From positions 1 through 50,296 of the forward strand of contig JAQXDI010000050.1 in the NCBI GenBank assembly GCA_029251465.1: a DNA stretch of 50,296 bases, written 5' to 3'. Every line of letters begins with the position of its first letter. Position 1 is the stretch's first letter. The notes under the pieces were generated by a model that saw only the letters and a program-made list of their open reading frames with translations, was not told where the DNA came from and ran no database searches. A program made the translations under genes and the position numbers. This document shows positions 25,896-33,468 of this stretch, piece by piece. This DNA is from Ascidiaceihabitans sp. Its GTDB lineage: Bacteria > Pseudomonadota > Alphaproteobacteria > Rhodobacterales > Rhodobacteraceae.

Positions 25896-27293
25896 ATGCC
25901 AGCTATTACAAATCACCTGCCGACCGCCGAACTGCAAGCGCTGGATGCGGCCCACCACATGCATCCGTTTACCACGAATGATGAACTGGCGGCCAAAGGG
26001 GCACGCATCATCACGCGGGCGAATGGTGTCTATTTGCAAGATAGCGAAGGCAACGAAATTCTCGACGGAATGGCGGGTCTTTGGTGCGTTAACATTGGGT
26101 ATGGGCGCCACGAACTGGCCGAAGTCGCCGCACGCCAGATGAAGGAGCTGCCTTACTACAACACGTTTTTCATGACATCCCACGCGCCTGTCATCGCCTT
26201 GGCAGCCGAGATCGCCAAGCTGGCCCCAGCGCACTTGAACCACGTGTTCTTTGCAGGCTCAGGCTCTGAGGCGAACGACACAAACATCCGAATGGTGCGC
26301 CATTATTGGGCGATCAAAGGCAAGCCGACAAAGTCGATCATCATCTCGCGCAAGAATGCGTATCACGGGTCTTCCGTGGGGTCCGGCAGCCTTGGGGGCA
26401 TGACGCCGATGCACGCGCAAGGCGGGATGCCGATTCCCGATATTCACCACATTGACCAGCCGTATTGGTGGGCCGAAGGTGGCGATCAAACTCCCGCTGA
26501 CTTTGGTCTGGCCCGCGCACAGGAATTGGAAAAAGCGATTCTTGCGATGGGCGAAGACCGCGTTGCCGCGTTTATCGCAGAACCGATCCAAGGTGCCGGC
26601 GGCGTGATTGTACCACCCAGCACCTACTGGCCGGAAATCCAGCGTATCTGTGACAAATACGAAATCCTGCTGATCGCCGACGAAGTCATTTGTGGATTCG
26701 GGCGCACAGGAAACTGGTTCGGATCCGAGACCGTCGGCATCAAACCGGACATCATGACCATCGCCAAAGGCCTGTCATCTGGCTATCAACCAATCGGTGG
26801 ATCCATCGTGTCGGATGAAGTTGCCGAAGCGATCAACAGCGACGAATTTAACCACGGTTACACGTATTCGGGTCACCCAGTTGCGTCCGCCGTCGCACTT
26901 GAAAACTTGCGTATTCTACAAGAGGAAAACATCCTCGATCACGTGCGCGATGTGGCAATGCCGGCCCTGCACGAGATGTGGCACGGGCTGGCGGATCACC
27001 CGTTGGTCGGCGAAGCAACGATCGTCGGCATGATGGGGTCTATCGCCCTGACGCCGCACAAGGAAACCCGTGCCAAGTTTGCCGCTGATGCTGGCACTGC
27101 CGGTTTCATGACGCGCGAACGTTGCTTTGCCAACAATCTGATCATGCGCCACGTCTATGACCGGATGGTGATTTCGCCGCCGCTGATTATCTCGCCAGAA
27201 GAAATTAAAATCATGGGTGCGCGGGCGCGAACCGCGTTGGACGAAGCCTACGTACAAATGAAAGAACTTGACCTGCTAAAGGCGGCGTCTTGA
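25896..27293 (+). CDS. Class III omega-aminotransferase, putrescine-pyruvate (SpuC) type
   Basis: PLP enzyme of 465 residues that moves the terminal amino group of an amine to an acceptor such as pyruvate. AAGGA precedes the ATG. It has the N-terminal HHMHPFTTNDEL, the cofactor-binding GSGSEANDTNIRM near residue 121, the PLP-contacting IADEVICGFGRTG with Asp262, and the Schiff-base Lys291 in TIAKGLSSGYQPIGG. These fit the SpuC/beta-alanine-pyruvate branch. Divergence from the putrescine-type transporter suggests it deaminates imported putrescine, giving 4-aminobutanal. DoeD-type diaminobutyrate transaminases are in the same fold class, so a role with the neighbouring DoeA/ArgE pair is possible. 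Confidence 0.88.
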   Translation: MPAITNHLPTAELQALDAAHHMHPFTTNDELAAKGARIITRANGVYLQDSEGNEILDGMAGLWCVNIGYGRHELAEVAARQMKELPYYNTFFMTSHAPVIALAAEIAKLAPAHLNHVFFAGSGSEANDTNIRMVRHYWAIKGKPTKSIIISRKNAYHGSSVGSGSLGGMTPMHAQGGMPIPDIHHIDQPYWWAEGGDQTPADFGLARAQELEKAILAMGEDRVAAFIAEPIQGAGGVIVPPSTYWPEIQRICDKYEILLIADEVICGFGRTGNWFGSETVGIKPDIMTIAKGLSSGYQPIGGSIVSDEVAEAINSDEFNHGYTYSGHPVASAVALENLRILQEENILDHVRDVAMPALHEMWHGLADHPLVGEATIVGMMGSIALTPHKETRAKFAADAGTAGFMTRERCFANNLIMRHVYDRMVISPPLIISPEEIKIMGARARTALDEAYVQMKELDLLKAAS

Positions 27294-27298
27294 TCAAA

Positions 27299-28438
27299 TC
27301 AAACACGATCAGCGAGTGTTTCAAGCATCGAGATGCAAGCCGCTAGCTGATCGATTGCGATGAATTCATCCGATTTGTGGGCCTGCGCAATGCTGCCGGG
27401 CCCGCATACGACGACGTCCATCCCCATTTTCTGAAAAAGACCGGCTTCGGTTCCGAACGAAACGACGTCCGCCCCGTTTGATCCCACCAATCCCGCGATC
27501 AAATCACGCGTTGCATTTTCGGACATTGGCTCCAGTCCCGCGACCTCTCCGATCACTTCGGTTCGGATGTCCGCCTTTGGATGAACTCTGCGCATGGCTG
27601 GCAGTAAATCAGTCTCTAAATATGCCAAAATCGTATCTTTGACTAAGGCATGGTCGCTAGGTTGAACAGGGCGCATCTCCCAATCCACTTCGGTTTTTCC
27701 CGCGATCACGTTGTGCGCCACGCCCCCTGATACGCGTCCGATGTTGATCGTTGTCCAGGGGGGGTCAAACCGGCTGTTGGCAGGTGCGCGTGCGATCAAA
27801 GTTGATCGTATTTCAACCAATTTAGAGACGTATTTGACGGCATATTCGGCGGCATTCACGCCTTGATCGGGGTCTGATCCGTGCCCTTCTAATCCCGTGA
27901 AATGTGTTGTGTATTCACAGCAACCTTTGTGCCCCTCGATAACGCGCATTTCTGTTGGTTCGCCGATTACGGCCATGGCTGGTTGGATGCCGCGTTTTTG
28001 CAATTCAGGCACCAACGCACGTGCGCCAAGACAACCGACCTCTTCGTCGTAGGTAAATGCGAAATGCACCGGTTTTTTAGCCCGCGCAAATAGTGGTGCC
28101 ATCACAACTGCGGCTGCAATGAACCCCTTCATATCGCAGGTGCCACGACCGTAAAGCAGCCCGTTTTCTTTGCGCATGATAAAGGGATCACTGCTCCAAT
28201 CTTGGTCTGTTACTGGAACCACATCCGTGTGACCCGATAGCACCAATCCGCCCGGACCCTCGGGCCCGATGGTGGCGAACAAATTGGCTTTGGATCCGTC
28301 TTGCAGGACCTCGACCCGTGCGCCTGCGGTCTCTAATCGATCCCCCAATTCGGCGATCATGCTTAGGTTACTGTCCGCAGATACGGTAGGGTAGGCGACC
28401 AGTCGGCCCAGTAAATCAACCGTCGCCTCAAGGCTCAT
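27299..28438 (-). CDS. argE: Acetylornithine deacetylase (ArgE) family M20 amidohydrolase
   Basis: Zinc-dependent deacylase of 379 residues. Metal-ligand and catalytic motifs of the M20 family are complete: SGHTDVVPV near residue 70, GRGTCDMKGF near 96, and the YDEEVGC Glu pair near 130. GEPTEMRVIEGHKGC and the substrate-side GGVAHNVIAG are ArgE-like. The ATG overlaps the stop of the DoeA-like gene by four bases, so the two are translated together. The family acts on N-acetylornithine, but the coupling to a DoeA/EutD-type hydrolase suggests the substrate here may be another N-acetyl diamino acid. Confidence 0.88.
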   Translation of the reverse strand: MSLEATVDLLGRLVAYPTVSADSNLSMIAELGDRLETAGARVEVLQDGSKANLFATIGPEGPGGLVLSGHTDVVPVTDQDWSSDPFIMRKENGLLYGRGTCDMKGFIAAAVVMAPLFARAKKPVHFAFTYDEEVGCLGARALVPELQKRGIQPAMAVIGEPTEMRVIEGHKGCCEYTTHFTGLEGHGSDPDQGVNAAEYAVKYVSKLVEIRSTLIARAPANSRFDPPWTTINIGRVSGGVAHNVIAGKTEVDWEMRPVQPSDHALVKDTILAYLETDLLPAMRRVHPKADIRTEVIGEVAGLEPMSENATRDLIAGLVGSNGADVVSFGTEAGLFQKMGMDVVVCGPGSIAQAHKSDEFIAIDQLAACISMLETLADRV

Positions 28439-29613
28439 GGTTTGACAAACATCTGACGTGGACGATTGCAGAAAGTTTCGGCGGAACCTTCGTGACGAAT
28501 GCGGATGCTTTCGGTGATCTCAAGCCCCCAATCGGCCATCCAAAGGCCGGGCATAAAGTGAAAGGTCATGTTGGGTTCCAGCACGGTTTCGTCTTCTGGA
28601 CGCAGTGAAATTGTGCGTTCGCCCCAATCTGGCGGGTAACTAAGGCCGATGGGATAGCCACAGCGCGCGCCGCGTTCGATGCCTGCTTTTTCCAAGGGTG
28701 CCGCAAGTGCGTTGGCGATGTCGCAGGCGCGGTTGCCGGGGCGGGCGGCCTCTAGCCCTGCTTCTAACCCTTCGATCAAGGCGGCCTCGGCGCGCTTCAG
28801 AACATCGGGCGGTTTGCCTAAAAACAACGTGCGGCAGAATGGGGCGTGGTAGCGGCGATAGCAGCCCGAGATTTCGAAAAATGTCGCCTCGCCCGTTGCG
28901 AATGGCCGTCCGTCCCATGTCAGATGTGGTGCGGCGGCGTCGGTGCCGGAGGGCAACAGCGGCACGATTGCGGGATAATCGCCCCACGCGCCGTCAACGC
29001 CACGGATCGCGTCACGGTAGATTTCTGCGACAACTTCGTTTTTGGGAACGCCTGGTTCGACGCGTTCCAGCAACCCGTCCACCACCTTTTCCGAGATCAA
29101 CGCCGCTTTGCGCATGAACGCGATTTCTGGGTCAGATTTGATCGCGCGCTGCCAGTTTACCATGGCTGTTGCATCCGCAAACCCGACGTTGGGCAAGGCT
29201 TGCAACAAAACGGAAAACGCCTTGGCCGAGAAATAGTAGTTGTCCATTTCAACGCCGAGGTTTTCGACGCCGATGCCGTCCAAATGACGGGCCAAGTCCT
29301 CCATCGGGTGCATTTCGGTGGATTGCACGTAGTTGTCGTCGTAGCCCAGCACGCAATCATCCGCCATCCAGACGGTGCGTAGCGCACCGTTCGTGTCCTG
29401 TCTGCGCCCCCACCAGATCGGATCGGCGTCTTGCAGAACGATCACAGCTTGATGCACGTAAAACGACCAGCCGTCGTATCCGGTGATCCATGCTTGGTTT
29501 GACGGATCAGTGACCAGCAGCGCGTCCAACCCCGCGATCGCCATCGCTGTGCGCACCATCGACAGACGTCGATCGTATTCAGCTTGCTCAAAGGGTAGAT
29601 GCTTGGCTGTCAT
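28435..29613 (-). CDS. M24-fold hydrolase of the DoeA/EutD (ectoine hydrolase) type
   Basis: Creatinase/aminopeptidase-fold protein of 392 residues. AGGAGG precedes the ATG at 29613. Long stretches fit the ectoine hydrolase family as I know it: WITGYDGWSFYVHQAVIV, DDNYVQSTEMHPMEDLARHL, GDYPAIVPLLPSG and YPIGLSYPPDWGERTISLRP. The usual M24 metal ligands look altered (ISGCYRRYHAPFCRT where metallopeptidases have two Asp), so a non-metal, creatinase-like mechanism is likely. Ectoine hydrolase opens the ring to N-acetyl-diaminobutyrate; the coupled ArgE-type gene could remove the acetyl group. The DoeC, EnuR and UehABC genes of known ectoine clusters are absent here, so a related cyclic amidine or amide substrate is possible. 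Confidence 0.8.
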   Translation of the reverse strand: MTAKHLPFEQAEYDRRLSMVRTAMAIAGLDALLVTDPSNQAWITGYDGWSFYVHQAVIVLQDADPIWWGRRQDTNGALRTVWMADDCVLGYDDNYVQSTEMHPMEDLARHLDGIGVENLGVEMDNYYFSAKAFSVLLQALPNVGFADATAMVNWQRAIKSDPEIAFMRKAALISEKVVDGLLERVEPGVPKNEVVAEIYRDAIRGVDGAWGDYPAIVPLLPSGTDAAAPHLTWDGRPFATGEATFFEISGCYRRYHAPFCRTLFLGKPPDVLKRAEAALIEGLEAGLEAARPGNRACDIANALAAPLEKAGIERGARCGYPIGLSYPPDWGERTISLRPEDETVLEPNMTFHFMPGLWMADWGLEITESIRIRHEGSAETFCNRPRQMFVKP

Positions 29614-29691
29614 GGTGTGTCCTCCTGCCAGACCACCCTGCGAAAGCGCGGGCGAACACGCAAGCCTTCAATCACAAGCCCTATCGCCTTG

Positions 29692-29715
29692 AATTCGGTC
29701 GAATTACCGTAAATT
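29692..29715. promoter_or_regulatory. Imperfect palindrome in the doeA-like/potA divergent gap
   Basis: AATTCGGT, then six bases, then ACCG, two bases and AATT form an imperfect inverted repeat in the 213-bp gap between two divergent genes. It could be an operator for a regulator of both operons. No regulator gene is adjacent, and there is no further evidence. Confidence 0.25.
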
Positions 29716-29826
29716 CGCCTGCATTGGTCGGAATCTGGACTTCGACTGTTGTAATGCTTGTGTTGATTGGTTTTAATTCCGTCAACAAAGCGGGAAAAAC
29801 CGCCAAAGACAACCGGGGAGCCTGAA

Positions 29827-30927
29827 TTGGCCAATTCTACTAGTGATGCGGCGTTCGTCGAATTCGAACGTGTGCAAAAGAGTTACGATGGCGTGAACCT
29901 CGTCGTCAAAGACCTGAACCTGTCGATGCCCAAGGGCGAGTTTCTGACAATGCTAGGACCATCGGGGTCTGGCAAGACGACCTGCCTGATGATGCTGGCG
30001 GGTTTTGAAACAGCTACGCACGGCGATATCCGTCTGGATGGTGTGTCGATCAACAACATTCCACCGCACAAACGCGGCATTGGCATGGTGTTTCAAAATT
30101 ACGCGTTGTTCCCGCACATGACGGTTGCTGAAAACCTCTCCTTTCCTTTGGAAGTGCGCAAAATCGGCAAATCCGAGCGGGAGGAAAAAGTCATGCGCGC
30201 GCTGGGCATGGTGCAGATGCAAGATTTTGCAGGCCGCCGTCCGACGCAATTGTCTGGTGGTCAGCAACAGCGGATCGCTTTGTCGCGTGCCTTGGTGTTC
30301 GAACCGGAACTGGTGTTGATGGATGAACCGCTTGGCGCTTTGGATAAGCAACTGCGCGAAACTTTGCAGTTCGAGATCACAAACCTCGCGCACGAGTTGG
30401 GTATCACCACGGTCTATGTTACGCACGACCAAACCGAAGCGTTGACGATGTCAGACCGGGTTGCCGTGTTTGACGATGGTCGCATTCAGCAGTTGGCCCC
30501 GCCGGATCAACTGTATGAAGAGCCGGAAAACAGTTTCGTTGCGCAGTTCATCGGTGAAAACAACACGCTCGAAGGTGTGGTCAAAGAGATCAAAGGCGGC
30601 GTGGCGCTGGTGCAGCTCGACAATGGCGATCTGATTGATGCCAAGCCCGTCAACGTAACCGAGGCTGGCCAGCGCACACGCGTTTCCATCCGTCCGGAAC
30701 GGGTCGAAATGGACCCGACGCGCCTGCAAGAAGGGGCGCATACGTTAAAAGCCGAAGTGCTGGAATTCATCTACATGGGTGACATTTTCCGCACGCGTCT
30801 GCGCGTCGCAGGCAAGGACGATTTTGTGATCAAAACCCGCAACGCACCAGATCAGGTGCGCCTGAAACCGGGCCAGCAAATCGAAATTGGCTGGCTTGCA
30901 GAGGATTGCCGCGCGCTTGATGCATAG
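29827..30927 (+). CDS. potA: Polyamine-type ABC transporter ATP-binding protein (second system)
   Basis: ATPase subunit of 366 residues. The best start is TTG 29827 (MANSTSDAAFVEFERV), seven bases after GGGGAG; a TTG at 29767 has no ribosome site. Walker A is GPSGSGKTT, signature LSGGQQQRIALSRAL, Walker B LVLMDEPLGAL, switch His in VYVTHDQTEALTMS. The TOBE domain is in the last ~110 residues. It opens the rightward potA-potD-potB-potC operon and diverges from the DoeA-like gene. Family membership is spermidine/putrescine-type; the true substrate is not shown by sequence. Confidence 0.9.
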   Translation: MANSTSDAAFVEFERVQKSYDGVNLVVKDLNLSMPKGEFLTMLGPSGSGKTTCLMMLAGFETATHGDIRLDGVSINNIPPHKRGIGMVFQNYALFPHMTVAENLSFPLEVRKIGKSEREEKVMRALGMVQMQDFAGRRPTQLSGGQQQRIALSRALVFEPELVLMDEPLGALDKQLRETLQFEITNLAHELGITTVYVTHDQTEALTMSDRVAVFDDGRIQQLAPPDQLYEEPENSFVAQFIGENNTLEGVVKEIKGGVALVQLDNGDLIDAKPVNVTEAGQRTRVSIRPERVEMDPTRLQEGAHTLKAEVLEFIYMGDIFRTRLRVAGKDDFVIKTRNAPDQVRLKPGQQIEIGWLAEDCRALDA

Positions 30928-30983
30928 CGGTACGAGATGTCGCGTTCCAAACACCTAGCGCGATGAAAAAGGGAAGGGGATCA

Positions 30984-31019
30984 TGCCCGTTATAACCTTC
31001 CTAATCATTCACACGGGCA
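30984..31019 (+). repeat. Inverted repeat upstream of potD-like gene
   Basis: TGCCCGT (30984-30990) and ACGGGCA (31013-31019) are perfect seven-base arms 22 bases apart, ending about 20 bases before the ATG of the binding-protein gene. In RNA it would sit just ahead of the ribosome site (GGGAGA), so an effect on translation or on processing after potA is possible. Confidence 0.35.
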
Positions 31020-31038
31020 ACACTTGGGAGACTACCTA

Positions 31039-32130
31039 ATGAAACTTTCCAACCTCTTGGCGGCCTCAACCGCTTTGACGCTGGTCGCCGGTTTGGCAGC
31101 AGCTGAAGACATGACAATCGTATCTTGGGGCGGTGCTTACTCTGCGTCTCAAAAAGGAGCCTATCACGACCCGTATTCCGCCAACACTGGCGTCAACATC
31201 ATCAATGACGACTCATCTGCCGAAGCGGTTGCAAAACTGCGCGCGATGAACGAAGCGGGCAACGTAACGTGGGACGTTGTTGACGTTGTTGCAGCAGACG
31301 CGATCCGCTTGTGCGACGAAGGCCTTGCGCTGGAAATCGACGCCGACACAATGCTGGCAGATGCGCCAGACGGCACAAAAGCATCTGAAGATTTTGGTGA
31401 CCTGTTGGTTTCCGACTGCTTCATCCCACAAATCGTGTATTCCACAACATTCGGCTACCGCACGGATCTGGTTGGCGACACAGCCCCAACATCCGTTTGC
31501 GCAGTCTTTGACACGGACGCCTACCCAGGCAAGCGTTCTTTGGAAAAGCGTCCAATCAACAACATGGAATGGGCTTTGCTGTGTGACGGCGTTGCAAAAG
31601 ACGCAGTTTATGACGTTCTGGCAACCGAAGAAGGCCAAAACCAAGCGTTGGCCAAACTGGACACCATCAAAGACGACGTAATCTGGTGGTCTGCTGGTGC
31701 GGATACGCCACAGCTGTTGGCCGACGGCGAAGTCATCATGGGCTCCACGTACAACGGTCGTCTGTTCGCAGCGATCGAAGAGCAAAAGCAGCCAATCGGC
31801 ATGCTGTGGGACGCACAAGTATTTGACCTTGACGGTTGGATCATCCCAGCGGGCCTAAGCCCAGAGCGTCAAGCACGCGCACTGGACTACATCATGTTCG
31901 CCACAGACACACAGCGTCTGGCAGATCAAGCACAGTACATTTCGTACGGTCCTGCACGTAAATCTTCCGCACCACTGGTCGGCAAGCACAAAACATTGGG
32001 CATCGACATGGCACCACACATGCCAACAGACCCAAACAACGCAAAGAACACGTTCTTGTATAACTACGAGTTCTGGGCAGATTACCGCGACGATATCGAC
32101 GCGAAATTCCAAGCATGGTTGGCGAAGTAA
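31039..32130 (+). CDS. potD: Periplasmic substrate-binding protein of the second polyamine-type system
   Basis: Binding protein of 363 residues. I start at ATG 31039 (MKLSNLLAASTALTLVAG), preceded by GGGAGA. Signal peptide residues 1-22, mature N terminus AEDMTIVSWGGAYSASQKGA. The WGGAYSASQ start belongs to the PotD-like SBP group but differs from the YNWSDYI pattern of potF at 24652-25737, so the two systems probably take different ligands. Three Cys residues lie within about residues 95-190, which could form a disulfide. It is followed by a near-perfect hairpin and then the two permease genes. Confidence 0.88.
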   Translation: MKLSNLLAASTALTLVAGLAAAEDMTIVSWGGAYSASQKGAYHDPYSANTGVNIINDDSSAEAVAKLRAMNEAGNVTWDVVDVVAADAIRLCDEGLALEIDADTMLADAPDGTKASEDFGDLLVSDCFIPQIVYSTTFGYRTDLVGDTAPTSVCAVFDTDAYPGKRSLEKRPINNMEWALLCDGVAKDAVYDVLATEEGQNQALAKLDTIKDDVIWWSAGADTPQLLADGEVIMGSTYNGRLFAAIEEQKQPIGMLWDAQVFDLDGWIIPAGLSPERQARALDYIMFATDTQRLADQAQYISYGPARKSSAPLVGKHKTLGIDMAPHMPTDPNNAKNTFLYNYEFWADYRDDIDAKFQAWLAK

Positions 32131-32142
32131 TTCGTAGACCTC

Positions 32143-32164
32143 GGGTGGGCAGCACTGCCCACCC
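32143..32164 (+). terminator. Intercistronic hairpin between potD-like and potB-like genes
   Basis: GGGTGGGCAG (32143-32152) and CTGCCCACCC (32155-32164) are perfectly complementary ten-base arms (in practice nine pairs and a four-base loop), twelve bases after the stop. CCCTCTGATTT follows rather than a T-run. It probably stabilises the binding-protein mRNA and limits readthrough to the permeases. Confidence 0.7.
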
Positions 32165-32191
32165 AACCCCTCTGATTTAAAGAGACCAAAG

Positions 32192-33463
32192 ATGAGCGAT
32201 ATCACAGCAGACGGGCCAGTTTTGGCCGCAGATGGCACGCCGCTAAAGCGCAGTTTAGCCCGTGCGATGCGACGCCAGAAACTACGGGCTTTGATGCTGG
32301 TTGCCCCATTGCTGATCTTTGTTCTTTTGACGTTCATTTTCCCCATCGTGAACATGCTGTCACGGTCGGTGCAGAACGACATTGTGGTTAACACGCTGCC
32401 TGAAACGGTGCGCGCGCTAGGCAGTTGGGATGCAAGCAGCGGCCAATTGCCAGACGAGGCAGTCTATGCTGCATTCACCCGTGACATGGCCGTCGCAATC
32501 GAGGCCAAGAAACACACGCGCCTTGGTGGCCGGTTGAACTACGAAAAAACGGGTTTTTCATCGATGTTCCGCCAATCGGGTCGCAAGATGAAAAAGCTTG
32601 ATCCAGTGGCAGACGCGCCGTTCAAGGACAAGCTGATCGACATCCACAAAGGGTGGGGTGACGTCGAGACGTGGAAAGTGCTGCAAACCCATTCCGGCAT
32701 CTTTACATCCGGTTATTTCCTGAACGCGATTGATGCACAAAAGACACCTGACGGGGTTGCCTGGCAGCCCGAAGAAAAGCAAATTTTGCTTAAGCTGTTC
32801 GGGCGAACATTGATCATGTCGCTGATCATCACGGGGTCTTGTATCATGCTGGGCTATCCGGTTGCTTGGTTGCTGGCGAACTCGACTGCGCGCACTGCCA
32901 ACTTGCTGCTGATCCTTGTGTTGCTGCCATTCTGGACCTCGCTGTTGGTGCGGACATCAGCGTGGAAGGTGATGTTGCAGCAAAACGGGGTCATCAACGA
33001 GGTGCTCGTTTGGATTGGTCTGGTGCCCGACGCGGATCGCCTGATCCTGATCAACAACCAATTTGGTACGATTGTGGCGATGACGCATATCCTGCTGCCG
33101 TTCATGATTTTACCGATGTACTCGGTGATGCAGACCATTCCGCCTAGCTATCTGCGTGCGGCGAAATCACTGGGCGCGACCAACTGGACAGCGTTCTGGC
33201 GCGTCTATTTCCCGCAGTCCGTTCCGGGCATTGGCGCGGGATCGATCCTCGTGTTCATCCTGTCGATTGGCTATTACATCACGCCGGAAATCGTCGGCGG
33301 AACCAAGGGCGTCTTTATCTCGAACCGGATCGCCTATCACATTTCGTCCTCTCTAAACTGGGGCTTGGCGGCCGCATTGGGGACAATTCTGCTGGTCGTG
33401 GTTCTGCTGCTCTACTGGGCCTATGACAAAATCGTCGGCATCGACAACGTGAAATTGGGATAA
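32192..33463 (+). CDS. potB: ABC permease PotB-type with a large periplasmic insertion
   Basis: Permease of 423 residues, much longer than the ~290 of potH in this window. The first membrane segment is at about residues 31-55. An extra ~140-residue soluble, charged region (about 60-200) separates it from the core. The core (about 200-420) has PFWTSLLVRTSAWKVML and the coupling loop LRAAKSLGATNWTAFWRVYF. The ATG follows AAAGAGACC. It is separated from potC by five bases. The inserted region carries no motif I recognise; similar long loops occur in some transporters of this group. Confidence 0.9.
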   Translation: MSDITADGPVLAADGTPLKRSLARAMRRQKLRALMLVAPLLIFVLLTFIFPIVNMLSRSVQNDIVVNTLPETVRALGSWDASSGQLPDEAVYAAFTRDMAVAIEAKKHTRLGGRLNYEKTGFSSMFRQSGRKMKKLDPVADAPFKDKLIDIHKGWGDVETWKVLQTHSGIFTSGYFLNAIDAQKTPDGVAWQPEEKQILLKLFGRTLIMSLIITGSCIMLGYPVAWLLANSTARTANLLLILVLLPFWTSLLVRTSAWKVMLQQNGVINEVLVWIGLVPDADRLILINNQFGTIVAMTHILLPFMILPMYSVMQTIPPSYLRAAKSLGATNWTAFWRVYFPQSVPGIGAGSILVFILSIGYYITPEIVGGTKGVFISNRIAYHISSSLNWGLAAALGTILLVVVLLLYWAYDKIVGIDNVKLG

Positions 33464-33468
33464 GAAAC

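Noticed and set aside
28435..29613. DMSP lyase DddP, another M24-fold protein common in roseobacters
   Set aside because: The sequence lacks the DddP-type N terminus and instead fits the DoeA/EutD patterns.
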